Source of the DNA: Polaribacter sp. SA4-12
GTDB taxonomy: Bacteria; Bacteroidota; Bacteroidia; Flavobacteriales; Flavobacteriaceae
Assembly (NCBI RefSeq): GCF_002163675.1
Contig: NZ_CP019334.1
Location: 1,746,001-1,810,000, forward strand
Direction: 5' to 3'
DNA: 64,000 nt
Positions within the stretch are counted from its first letter, which is position 1, and each line of letters starts with the position of its first letter. Positions 1-6,799 of the stretch are shown piece after piece. The notes under the pieces were generated by a model. It was not told the origin of the DNA. It saw nothing but the letters and a program-made list of their open reading frames with translations, and made no database searches. Made by a program: the position numbers and the translations under genes.

Positions 1-17
1 TGCTTTCGCTATGTGTT

Positions 18-46
18 CCTTCTCTTTGGGAAGGTTAGGATTGGGT
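18..46. repeat. Truncated copy of inverted-repeat element (family A)
   Basis: The arm CCTTCTCTTTGGGAAGG followed by TTAGGATTGGGT matches the right-hand terminal repeat of the full elements at 1525-1653, 1871-2000 and 3922-4065. The other arm lies beyond the window edge. It provides the stop codon of the dioxygenase gene. Confidence 0.7.
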
Positions 47-565
47 ATTATTTGGTGGCTGCATCACTGTTCCACATTTTTTGCAAGTACATTTTTTAGT
101 GTCAGAATAATATTTATCAAAAATTATTGGCATATCCGTTTCAATATTATCTAACTTAAATTTCTTTCTATATAATTGATTTCCACAGTTTTCACAATAC
201 CATTCTAAAGCATCTTTCATCTTCTTCTTTCGTGGATATTCAATCACCAAACCAACCGTTTTTTCCTTTCTCTGTGGAGAATGGGGTACTTTTGCTGGCA
301 ATAAATAAATATCACCTTCATTAATTTCTACATCAATCATTTTGCCTTTATCATCTATGATTTTTAAAATCATATCTCCCTCAACCTGGTAGAAAAATTC
401 TGGTGTTTCATTATAATGATAATCTTTTCTATTATTTGGTCCACCAACAACCATCACAATATATTCACCATTATCCCAAACACATTTGTTTCCAACTGGC
501 GGTTTTAATAAATGACGATGTTCATCAATCCACTTTTTAAAATTTAACGGTTGTACTAAATTCAT
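35..565 (-). CDS. nbaC: 3-hydroxyanthranilate 3,4-dioxygenase
   Basis: Cytosolic Fe(II) ring-opening dioxygenase that converts 3-hydroxyanthranilate to 2-amino-3-carboxymuconate semialdehyde. The 176-residue protein is full length for the bacterial form. A cupin fold carries the iron ligands seen as His50, Glu56 and His95 (DYHYNETPEFF and VPHSP stretches) with Arg46 in the substrate site. The C-terminal rubredoxin-like metal site is intact, with Cys124/Cys127 (CENC) and Cys161/Cys164 (CKKC). It is the last complete gene of the kynurenine operon in this window. Its final residues (NNTQS) and TAA stop lie inside the terminal inverted repeat of an intercistronic element that runs off the left edge. 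The identity is secure from the metal motifs and neighbours. Confidence 0.95.
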   Translation of the reverse strand: MNLVQPLNFKKWIDEHRHLLKPPVGNKCVWDNGEYIVMVVGGPNNRKDYHYNETPEFFYQVEGDMILKIIDDKGKMIDVEINEGDIYLLPAKVPHSPQRKEKTVGLVIEYPRKKKMKDALEWYCENCGNQLYRKKFKLDNIETDMPIIFDKYYSDTKKCTCKKCGTVMQPPNNTQS

Positions 566-666
566 TTTATAGATTTTTATATTAAAGACTTTAAAATTAG
601 TGAATTTTTATGTCTTTAAAAAGTATCTTTCTATTACTTTTTATTACTGAATTAGGCAAACAAGTT

Positions 667-737
667 TAGCCCTGATTGAAACGACATCCTTTTTTCTATT
701 TCAGAAAAAAGATATAGTGGAAAGCAGGAAATAGCTT
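667..737 (+). repeat. Structured intergenic repeat (family F), copy 1
   Basis: About 71 bases that begin AGCCCTGATTGAAAC and end GCAGGAAATAGCTT. The ends pair (AGC and CCTG with CAGG and GCT), and an inner stem CTTTTTTCT/AGAAAAAAG follows the block CATCC...GATATAGTGG. The family has three more copies here (4638, 10184, 21556). It resembles the abundant structured repeat of Flavobacteria and may correspond to the flavo-1 RNA motif; that match is from memory and untested. It lies antisense to the operon. Confidence 0.6.
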
Positions 738-746
738 CTAATAATT

Positions 747-1523
747 TTACAAACTTTTCGTTCTTCCACCATCAACAGGAATGTTAATTCCGTTAATATA
801 ACTTGCTTGTTTACTTGCTAAAAACGTTACTGCGGCGGCTGTTTCTTCTGGTTTAGCAAAACGACCTGCAGGAACATAACTTTTTAAAATTTGTTCCATT
901 TCTGCTTCACTTGTGTTTGCTTTTTGTGCTTTTATCTTAATTATCTGATCTAAACGTGCTGTATCTGTAAAACCTGGTAACACATTATTTACCGTAATTT
1001 GGAATTGCCCCAATTCTGACGCCAGAGTTTTTGACCAATTTCCAACGGCATTTCTGATCGTATTAGAAACTCCTAAACCTGGAATTGGTTCTTTTACAGA
1101 AGTAGAAATTACATTAATAATTCTACCATATTTTTCTAATTTCATAAAAGGAACAACTGCTTGCACTAAGATTTGATTACAAATAATATGCATTTGAAAT
1201 GCATTTAATAATTCTGATGTTGTTGCAATTAAAAGCTCTCCTCCTTTTGGTCCACCAGTATTATTTACCAAAATATGAAAATTAGCATCCGTATTTTTTA
1301 AAATACCTTCTAACTCTTCTGGTTTAGAAAAATCTGCCACCAAATAACTATGACATTGATTCTTATTTGGTAATTCTGCCAAAACTGCTTTTAGTTTTTC
1401 TTCATTTCTAGCAATTAAAGTAATATTTACTCCTTCTTCTGCTAATGCTAATGCTGTTGCTTTTCCTATTCCTTGTGTGCTACCACAAACTAAAGCATTT
1501 TTGTTTTTTAATTGTAAATCCAT
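747..1523 (-). CDS. SDR-family protein with degenerate catalytic residues
   Basis: Short-chain dehydrogenase/reductase fold, 258 residues. The nucleotide-binding glycine motif is GSTQGIG (14-20) and the NNTG motif (87-90) is kept. The usual catalytic YxxxK is replaced by Ser153 and Arg157 (SNTIR), as in the divergent FabG-like SDR subgroup known not to match the catalytic tetrad. A longer reading frame upstream exists only because the inverted-repeat element is open there; the start chosen is the ATG at 1523 directly after the element. Its place between the 75-residue gene and the dioxygenase ties it to kynurenine breakdown, but its reaction is unknown. It could act on a muconate or oxo-acid intermediate, or be non-catalytic. 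Confidence 0.85.
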   Translation of the reverse strand: MDLQLKNKNALVCGSTQGIGKATALALAEEGVNITLIARNEEKLKAVLAELPNKNQCHSYLVADFSKPEELEGILKNTDANFHILVNNTGGPKGGELLIATTSELLNAFQMHIICNQILVQAVVPFMKLEKYGRIINVISTSVKEPIPGLGVSNTIRNAVGNWSKTLASELGQFQITVNNVLPGFTDTARLDQIIKIKAQKANTSEAEMEQILKSYVPAGRFAKPEETAAAVTFLASKQASYINGINIPVDGGRTKSL

Positions 1524-1524
1524 A

Positions 1525-1653
1525 AGTCCATCCCTAACCCTTCCCAAAGGGAAGGAGATTTAATACGTGTTAGTAATTTAATTTTAATATAAAACATTTT
1601 TTTTACTTTTTACCCACAACAGTTTCTTCCCTTTGGGAAGATTAAGATGGGCT
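1525..1653. repeat. Intercistronic inverted-repeat element (family A), copy 1
   Basis: A 129 bp MITE-like unit with terminal inverted repeats of about 28-31 bp. Each arm holds the small palindrome CTTCCCAAAGGGAAG plus an outer AG(C/T)CCATC. On the minus strand the first arm supplies the TAA stop of the 75-residue gene. The second arm ends one base before the ATG of the SDR gene and places purine-rich GGGAAGGGTTAGGG just upstream of it. The interior is AT-rich and codes for nothing. Confidence 0.85.
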
Positions 1654-1869
1654 TTTATTTTCTATAATCATATGTTTAATCTTCACGGCTTTTTCAAAAT
1701 GATCTAACTTGTTCGTTTCAATCCACCAAGTTGCAACTTCCATTAATAAAATTGGGGTGTCATTTTTATTTTTAAAAAACGCATAAAAAGACAAACCAAC
1801 ATTCTTTCCTTTTTTCTCAATTTTCTCATTACAAACTTGTATAATTTTTTCTCTTAACTCCTTGTTCAT
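1642..1869 (-). CDS. Conserved small protein of the kynurenine operon
   Basis: A 75-residue, probably cytosolic protein of no family I recognise. It has an amphipathic, charged N-terminal helix (MNKELREKIIQVCNEKIEKK), a central hydrophobic strand-like part with two adjacent Trp residues (TWWIETNK), and no signal peptide. The start is the ATG at 1869 immediately after a repeat element; the 14 codons in front of it are element sequence and not likely translated. The last residues (NKSPS) and the stop codon come from the next element. It sits between the semialdehyde dehydrogenase and the SDR gene on the same strand, so it is co-transcribed with them; no function can be assigned. Confidence 0.65.
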   Translation of the reverse strand: MNKELREKIIQVCNEKIEKKGKNVGLSFYAFFKNKNDTPILLMEVATWWIETNKLDHFEKAVKIKHMIIENKSPS

Positions 1870-1870
1870 A

Positions 1871-2000
1871 AGCCCATCCCTAACCCTTCCCAAAGGGAAG
1901 GAAACCAACACGTGTTAGTCTTTCTTTTTTTATTATCTTATTATTAACATTTTTTAAAACACAACAGTGTTTCTTCCCTTTGGGAAGATTAAGATGGGCT
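1871..2000. repeat. Intercistronic inverted-repeat element (family A), copy 2
   Basis: 130 bp, nearly the same length and layout as the copy at 1525. Arms AGCCCATC plus CTTCCCAAAGGGAAG are inverted at the two ends. Interior matches shared with copy 1 include CGTGTTAG near the left arm and ACAACAGT near the right arm. On the minus strand it ends the dehydrogenase gene (residues SPS then TAA) and leads into the start codon at 1869. Confidence 0.85.
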
Positions 2001-3446
2001 ATATTGAATACATATATTCTTTGCCTCTGTAAAGAAACGTAACGCTTCAAAACCACCTTCTCTTCCTATTCCACTTGCTTTTTGGCCACCAAAAGGTGTT
2101 CTTAAATCTCGCAACATCCACGTATTTACCCAAACAATTCCTGTATGTAATTGTTTAGAGAACTGCATGGTTCTGTTTAAATTATTGGTCCACAACGTTG
2201 ATGATAATCCGTATTTTGTGTCGTTTGCCAATTGCAACGCTTCTTCATCAGTTCTAAAGGACATAATAGTTACTATTGGTCCAAATATTTCTTCTTGATT
2301 TACGCGACAAGAATTATCTGTTACTTCAATTACTGTAGGCTGAAAATAATAGCCATTTTCATATCCAGGAATTGTAACTTCTAAACCTCCACATAAAATT
2401 TTTCCACCTTCATTTTCTGCAATTTCAACATACGATTCTATCTTCTCTAAATGTTCTTTAGAAACTAATGCGCCAACATCTATATTCCTTTTTGATGGAT
2501 GCCCAACTTTTAATTGTTTAACATTTTTAATAAAATCTTTCTTAAATTTCTCATAGATTTTTTCTTCCACAAAAATTCTACTTCCGCATAAACAAATCTG
2601 ACCTTGATTTGAAAAAGAAGATTGAACTGTCGTTTCTAACATCTTCTCATAATCGCAATCTGCAAAAATGATATTTGGGTTCTTTCCTCCCAATTCTAAA
2701 GATAATTTCTTAAACATTGGCGCTGCAATTCTGGCAATATGTGCTCCTGTTTTTGTTCCTCCAGTAAATGAAATTGCTTTAATATTTGGATGCTCAACAA
2801 TTGCTTGACCTGTTATAGTTCCTAAACCGTGAACAATATTTAAAACTCCTTGTGGAAGGCCAGCTTCTGTACAAATTTCTCCTAATAAATAAGCTGTCAT
2901 TGGTGTAATTTCACTCGGTTTTGCAACCACACAGTTACCTGCTGCAATTGCTGGTGCAATTTTCCACGAAAATAAATACAAAGGTAAATTCCAAGGAGAA
3001 ATACAACCTACAACACCTATTGGTTGACGTAATGTAAAATTCATTGCATTTAATCCAACACTTTCATGAGCTTCTGATGAAAACTGTGTAATTGCATTTG
3101 CATAGAACTGAAAATTTGCTGCTGCTCTTGGAATATCTATTGCTTTTGCTAAACTAATTGGTTTTCCATTATCTATAGATTCTGCTTCGCCTAAAAAGTG
3201 TAATTTTCCTTTTATCAATTCAGCTATTTTAGACAAGATTTTACTTCTCGTTGCTAATGTTGTGTTAGACCAACTCGGAAATGCTTTTTCTGCAGCTTCA
3301 TAAGCTTTTTCTACATCTTCTTTTGTTGAATTAGGAATATGACCATACACTTCTCCATTTGATGGATTGTAATTATCTATATAATTCCCTAAAGTAGGAT
3401 TTACAAATTGTCCGTTTATGTAGTTTTGGATTTTCATTTCATTCAC
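1989..3446 (-). CDS. amnC: 2-Aminomuconate 6-semialdehyde dehydrogenase
   Basis: NAD-dependent aldehyde dehydrogenase, 485 residues, the usual length. It oxidises 2-aminomuconate semialdehyde, the decarboxylated product of the 3-hydroxyanthranilate ring cleavage, to 2-aminomuconate. The general base is Glu251 in ELGGKN and the catalytic thiol is Cys285 in SNQGQICLCGSRI, a version of the motif typical of the aminomuconate/hydroxymuconate semialdehyde clade. SFTGGTKTG (226-234) is the cofactor loop. ATG at 3437 is an alternative start three codons in. The end is inside a repeat element. Substrate is inferred from the operon (dioxygenase, kynureninase and RidA-type deaminase present); the family assignment itself is certain. 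Confidence 0.9.
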   Translation of the reverse strand: MNEMKIQNYINGQFVNPTLGNYIDNYNPSNGEVYGHIPNSTKEDVEKAYEAAEKAFPSWSNTTLATRSKILSKIAELIKGKLHFLGEAESIDNGKPISLAKAIDIPRAAANFQFYANAITQFSSEAHESVGLNAMNFTLRQPIGVVGCISPWNLPLYLFSWKIAPAIAAGNCVVAKPSEITPMTAYLLGEICTEAGLPQGVLNIVHGLGTITGQAIVEHPNIKAISFTGGTKTGAHIARIAAPMFKKLSLELGGKNPNIIFADCDYEKMLETTVQSSFSNQGQICLCGSRIFVEEKIYEKFKKDFIKNVKQLKVGHPSKRNIDVGALVSKEHLEKIESYVEIAENEGGKILCGGLEVTIPGYENGYYFQPTVIEVTDNSCRVNQEEIFGPIVTIMSFRTDEEALQLANDTKYGLSSTLWTNNLNRTMQFSKQLHTGIVWVNTWMLRDLRTPFGGQKASGIGREGGFEALRFFTEAKNICIQYSPS

Positions 3447-3523
3447 CGATTAAAGAAAAAAGAAGAGAGAAAAAAGACCACTCCTATCTTTATTCTTGAC
3501 TCTCTATTCTTGATTCTTAATAT
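3447..3523. other. Spacer with pyrimidine-rich repeat remnants
   Basis: The 77-base gap between the deaminase and the dehydrogenase genes carries TTCTTGACTCTCTATTCTTG and TTCTTGATTCTTAA, the look of a decayed direct repeat. No terminator is seen, so the two genes are probably on one transcript. Confidence 0.4.
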
Positions 3524-3916
3524 TTATTTCTTTTTATAAGCAGTAACTTTAATCTCCACCACCAAATCCGGATGTGGTAATTGATGCACTGCAACTGTTG
3601 TTCTTGTTGGTCCTGTTTCTTTATCAAAAAACTCTGCATAGGTTTTATTATAACCTGCAAAATCATTCATATTTACTAGAAAGGTAGAAACATCTACTAC
3701 ATCTTTTATACTTGCTCCAACTGCCTGTAAATTAGTGTCTATATTTTTTAAAACTTCTCTAGTTTGCGTTTCTATATTTAGATGTTTCGTTCCCATTTCA
3801 TCAATAATATCAACTCCTGCAATTGAATTATCTGCTCTTCTTGAACTTGTTCCTGAAACAAAAATAAAATCACCCACAACTTTTACATGTGGATATGCGC
3901 CTCTTGGTGTTATCAT
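3524..3916 (-). CDS. amnD: RidA-family 2-aminomuconate deaminase
   Basis: A 130-residue RidA/YjgF/UK114 fold protein, cytosolic and probably trimeric. The family key residues are present: Arg105 in GPTRTTVAV and Glu121 near the C-terminus ([13 protein letters not shown]). Canonical RidA hydrolyses reactive enamines; the form found beside aminomuconate semialdehyde dehydrogenase removes ammonia from 2-aminomuconate to give 2-oxocrotonate (4-oxalocrotonate). The gene lies directly upstream of that dehydrogenase with no terminator between, which is the main reason for preferring the pathway-specific role over a general enamine deaminase. The ATG at 3916 is preceded by an element whose inverted arm ends six bases away. 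Confidence 0.85.
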   Translation of the reverse strand: MITPRGAYPHVKVVGDFIFVSGTSSRRADNSIAGVDIIDEMGTKHLNIETQTREVLKNIDTNLQAVGASIKDVVDVSTFLVNMNDFAGYNKTYAEFFDKETGPTRTTVAVHQLPHPDLVVEIKVTAYKKK

Positions 3917-3921
3917 ATTAA

Positions 3922-4065
3922 TTCCCTCTTAATCTCCCATAAAGGGAGAAACTCTAAACGGGTATTTGAGTTTTCTTGTTATTCTTTTTTATTTATTAAT
4001 GAATAAAATATCTTTTTCTTCGCTCACAAACTCATTCCTTCCCTTTGGGAAGGTTAGGATGGGCT
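3922..4065. repeat. Intercistronic inverted-repeat element (family A), diverged copy 3
   Basis: About 144 bp. The right arm (CCTTCCCTTTGGGAAGG then TTAGGATGGGCT) is a close match to the other copies. The left arm is diverged (CTTAATCTCCCATAAAGGGAG) but keeps the palindrome. As in the other copies, the upstream gene (DUF1697) ends with codons for SPS and a TAA taken from the arm, and the downstream gene starts right after the other arm. Confidence 0.7.
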
Positions 4066-4581
4066 TTCTGCCAACTCTAATAATTTTAATGTTGTATTAT
4101 AATTTCTACTTGTTGCTGTCACATTCAATTTTCTTTCAAATAAATTATTAGAAAGTTTGGTCTTCCCAAAACCTGTTTCACAATAAATGTAAACCATATC
4201 GTTATCGATTAAATATTGATCGTTATTGATACCTTTTACTTCTATTTTTGTTTCATATACTTTTTTGTTTAAGAAAACAAATGCAACTATTTTTTCATTT
4301 TCTGTTGAAAAAGGATACTTAACTATTGCTTTTTTCCATTCGGGAATTGTTCTTGCAATGACAGGAACATCATAACCGAATTTGGTTTGAATTCCTTCTT
4401 TAATTTTATTACAAATTACCGATTTACCCTCACCTGCTTCTAAAATAATATTTCCACTTTGAATATATGTTTGCACATTTTTAAAACCTAAATCGTTTAA
4501 TAAATCACGTAAATCTGCCATTGGAAGTTTATTTCTTCCTGACACATTAATTCCTCTTAATAAAACAATATATTTTTTCAT
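4054..4581 (-). CDS. DUF1697 domain protein
   Basis: A 175-residue protein of the DUF1697 family, recognised by the N-terminal MKKYIVLLRGINVSGRNKL and the segment GFKNVQTYIQSGNIILEA. It has no signal peptide and should be cytosolic. The family has no established function. It lies in the kynurenine operon between the monooxygenase and the deaminase, on the same strand; the 145-base gap upstream contains a family F repeat rather than a promoter that I can see. The last three residues (SPS) and the stop codon are from the repeat element that follows. The link to kynurenine metabolism may be positional only. Confidence 0.85.
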   Translation of the reverse strand: MKKYIVLLRGINVSGRNKLPMADLRDLLNDLGFKNVQTYIQSGNIILEAGEGKSVICNKIKEGIQTKFGYDVPVIARTIPEWKKAIVKYPFSTENEKIVAFVFLNKKVYETKIEVKGINNDQYLIDNDMVYIYCETGFGKTKLSNNLFERKLNVTATSRNYNTTLKLLELAESPS

Positions 4582-4637
4582 TTGGTGTTTAAAGTTTCTT
4601 TTACTTAAAATTAATCAATAACTTTTATAAAAATGCT

Positions 4638-4716
4638 TAGCCCTGATTGAACGGTCTGTTTGAGCTCTTTTTTGTTTTTCTCAAAAAAAGCGAGTAGTGA
4701 AAGCAGGAAATAGCTT
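4638..4716 (+). repeat. Structured intergenic repeat (family F), copy 2
   Basis: About 79 bases from TAGCCCTGATTGAACGG to GCAGGAAATAGCTTC with an inner hairpin (GAGCTCTTTTTTG against CAAAAAAAGCGAG). It is nearly identical to copy 3 at 10184, which lies 5.5 kb away in unrelated context. That points to recent duplication or movement. Confidence 0.7.
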
Positions 4717-4725
4717 CAAAAAAGA

Positions 4726-6135
4726 TTACAATCCTGCAATTTTATCTTTCTCTAAAATAGTATTTGTTTCAATTTTCACCTTCTCTAAAATGACTTTTAA
4801 TTCGGCTTTTGTCATATTTAAATGTGTATCAACTTTATCATCAGCAATTAAATTCAGTAAGGCTTTGTCTTGTGCACGACCTTTTTTCATTGCTTCGTTA
4901 TAACTGATGTTTTCATTAAAAGTAACCAATGAATATTTAGAGAAATACTGTTTTGGAAATGTCTTTTCTAAATCCATTTCTATCTTTCTCTTCTTTTTGA
5001 ATAATGGATTCGCGACATGATCTCTCATCTCATGAAAATTATCAATCGCTAAATCTGCAATAGCATCTGTGTCTTTTTTTCGTGTCTTTTCATAAGTTTT
5101 GAAAACAGATTTCCAATCGCCTAAATCTTGATCTAGAATTTCATCAAAAACGACAACATCTTCAAAAGAAGCATTCATTCCTTGTCCGTAAAAAGGGACA
5201 ATTGCGTGTGCAGAATCTCCCATTAAAATGGTTTTATTTTGATACGACCAAGGTGAACATTTTACGGTTCCTAAAGCGCCAGTTGGATTGTTTAGAAACT
5301 CGTCTTTTATATTCGGAATTAGCGCCAAAGCATCTGGAAATTCTTTCTCGAAAAATTCAGTTATTTTTTCTTCGGATGTTAAGTTTTCGAAATTAAATTC
5401 GCCTTCATCGTAACTTAAAAATAAAGTTACTGTAAAACTTCCGTCTAAGTTTGGAAGTGCAATTAACATAAAATCGCCACGAGGCCAAATATGTAAATGT
5501 CCCTTACTTATTTGATGATTTCCTGATTTATCTGCAGGAATCTCCAGCTCTTTATATCCGTGATTTAAATAATTTTGAGAATAGCTAAACAAGAATTTAC
5601 GTTCTAAATAATAGCTTTTCCTTAGTGAAGAACCAGCTCCATCCGTTCCAAAAATAACATCAGCTTTTAAAGAAAATTCCTCTTTGGTTTTATAATCTTT
5701 AAAATGTGCAATTGAGTTTTCAATATCAACATTTTTACACTTTTTATTAAAATGAATATTTACATTTTCGTGCTTTTCTGCTTCTGTTAAAAGAATTCCG
5801 TTTAAATCTCCTCTAGAAATTGAGTTGATATATTCGTTTTCTCTTCCTGAATAATTAGAAGCAAAAAGGTTTCCTTTTGTATCGTGAATTAATCGTCCAT
5901 ACATCGGAATACAAATTTCTCTTGCCTTCTCTTCTACTCCACACAAACGAAGTGCTTTAAATCCTCTGTCTGACAAAGCTAAATTGATAGATCTTCCTGC
6001 AGAAATATCTACAGTTCTTAAATCTGGCCTGCTTTCATATACCTCAACTTTAAAACCTCTTTGTGCGAGTCTTAATGCGAGTAAAGAACCACATAAACCT
6101 GCTCCGACTATTAATATTTTGTCTTGTTTTTTCAT
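4726..6135 (-). CDS. kmo: Kynurenine 3-monooxygenase
   Basis: FAD- and NADPH-dependent aromatic hydroxylase that turns L-kynurenine into 3-hydroxykynurenine. The 469 residues match the bacterial enzyme. The FAD-binding GAGLCG is at 11-16 followed by the acidic strand end EVYESRPDLR; TDGAGS (164-169) and GDSAHAIVPFYGQGMN (306-321) are the second FAD/NADPH motifs of group A flavin hydroxylases. The C-terminal segment (FHEMRDHVANPLFKKKR) is characteristic of KMO. It is the third gene of the operon, seven bases after the lipoprotein gene that separates it from kynureninase. Function is secure. Confidence 0.96.
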   Translation of the reverse strand: MKKQDKILIVGAGLCGSLLALRLAQRGFKVEVYESRPDLRTVDISAGRSINLALSDRGFKALRLCGVEEKAREICIPMYGRLIHDTKGNLFASNYSGRENEYINSISRGDLNGILLTEAEKHENVNIHFNKKCKNVDIENSIAHFKDYKTKEEFSLKADVIFGTDGAGSSLRKSYYLERKFLFSYSQNYLNHGYKELEIPADKSGNHQISKGHLHIWPRGDFMLIALPNLDGSFTVTLFLSYDEGEFNFENLTSEEKITEFFEKEFPDALALIPNIKDEFLNNPTGALGTVKCSPWSYQNKTILMGDSAHAIVPFYGQGMNASFEDVVVFDEILDQDLGDWKSVFKTYEKTRKKDTDAIADLAIDNFHEMRDHVANPLFKKKRKIEMDLEKTFPKQYFSKYSLVTFNENISYNEAMKKGRAQDKALLNLIADDKVDTHLNMTKAELKVILEKVKIETNTILEKDKIAGL

Positions 6136-6142
6136 ATAAAAT

Positions 6143-6790
6143 CTAATTAAACATTAAAAACGAACCATAATACAAATCAAAAAATATTGATAATTTTAAG
6201 CTATTAATATCTTCTCCTAAATCATCAATCATTAAAAGCATTGCACTTGATTTTAACATCGGAGAAATATCATCTGTTAACTTTGTCATTGCATAATAAT
6301 CTTTCAAATCATTATTTTTAATCGCCATTCTTAAACAAGAACAAAATTTTTCGTTTTCGTTTAAAACATAAAAAACTGGAACCTCTTTTTTTATATTTTC
6401 TGCACCTTTTCTTTCTGTTATAACGATATCAAAATCATCTTCATACTTAGGCTCTTCATATAACTTATATAATACTTTAAATGATTCTGATTTTTTAAAA
6501 TCAACTAAAAACTTTTTTGCTTTTTTAGTTTGAAAAAAATCTCTTCTTAATGACATTTTTGAAAAATCATTTAAGAAAAGTTTATATAATTCTAAATTAG
6601 TTTTAGCTCTACTTCCATAAACTTCTTTTAAATGATTCTCGAAAACCAATACTCCATCATCTAGGTTATTAATAGTTTCTTCAGATAAACATTCTGAAAA
6701 AACAATAGAAGATTTTGATGCTTTCTTTTCTACTTTATTAGAACACATAAAAAGTGTTAAACATATTATTAAGTAAAATATTTTTTTCAT
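6143..6790 (-). CDS. Predicted lipoprotein in the kynurenine operon
   Basis: A 215-residue protein of unknown family. The N-terminus MKKIFYLIICLTLFMCSNK is a lipoprotein signal with the lipidated residue at Cys16. The rest is mostly helical and charged, with a pair of Cys residues (Cys152 and Cys154 region, FCSCLRMA). It is tightly packed in the operon: nine bases after kynureninase and seven before kynurenine monooxygenase, so translation is probably coupled. A membrane-anchored, periplasm-facing protein between two cytosolic enzymes is odd. It could help with uptake or export of kynurenine-type compounds, but that is inference only. Confidence 0.7.
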   Translation of the reverse strand: MKKIFYLIICLTLFMCSNKVEKKASKSSIVFSECLSEETINNLDDGVLVFENHLKEVYGSRAKTNLELYKLFLNDFSKMSLRRDFFQTKKAKKFLVDFKKSESFKVLYKLYEEPKYEDDFDIVITERKGAENIKKEVPVFYVLNENEKFCSCLRMAIKNNDLKDYYAMTKLTDDISPMLKSSAMLLMIDDLGEDINSLKLSIFFDLYYGSFLMFN

Positions 6791-6799
6791 ATTTAATTT

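Noticed and set aside
1524..1547. Longer start of the SDR gene (ATG at 1547, peptide MGRVRDGL in front)
   Set aside because: The extra codons are the arm of the inverted-repeat element, and the same GRVRDGL appears in front of the unrelated gene at 1869.
1525..4065. CRISPR-like repeat array
   Set aside because: The repeats are inverted pairs at gene borders with unequal spacing, not direct repeats with spacers, and there are no cas genes.
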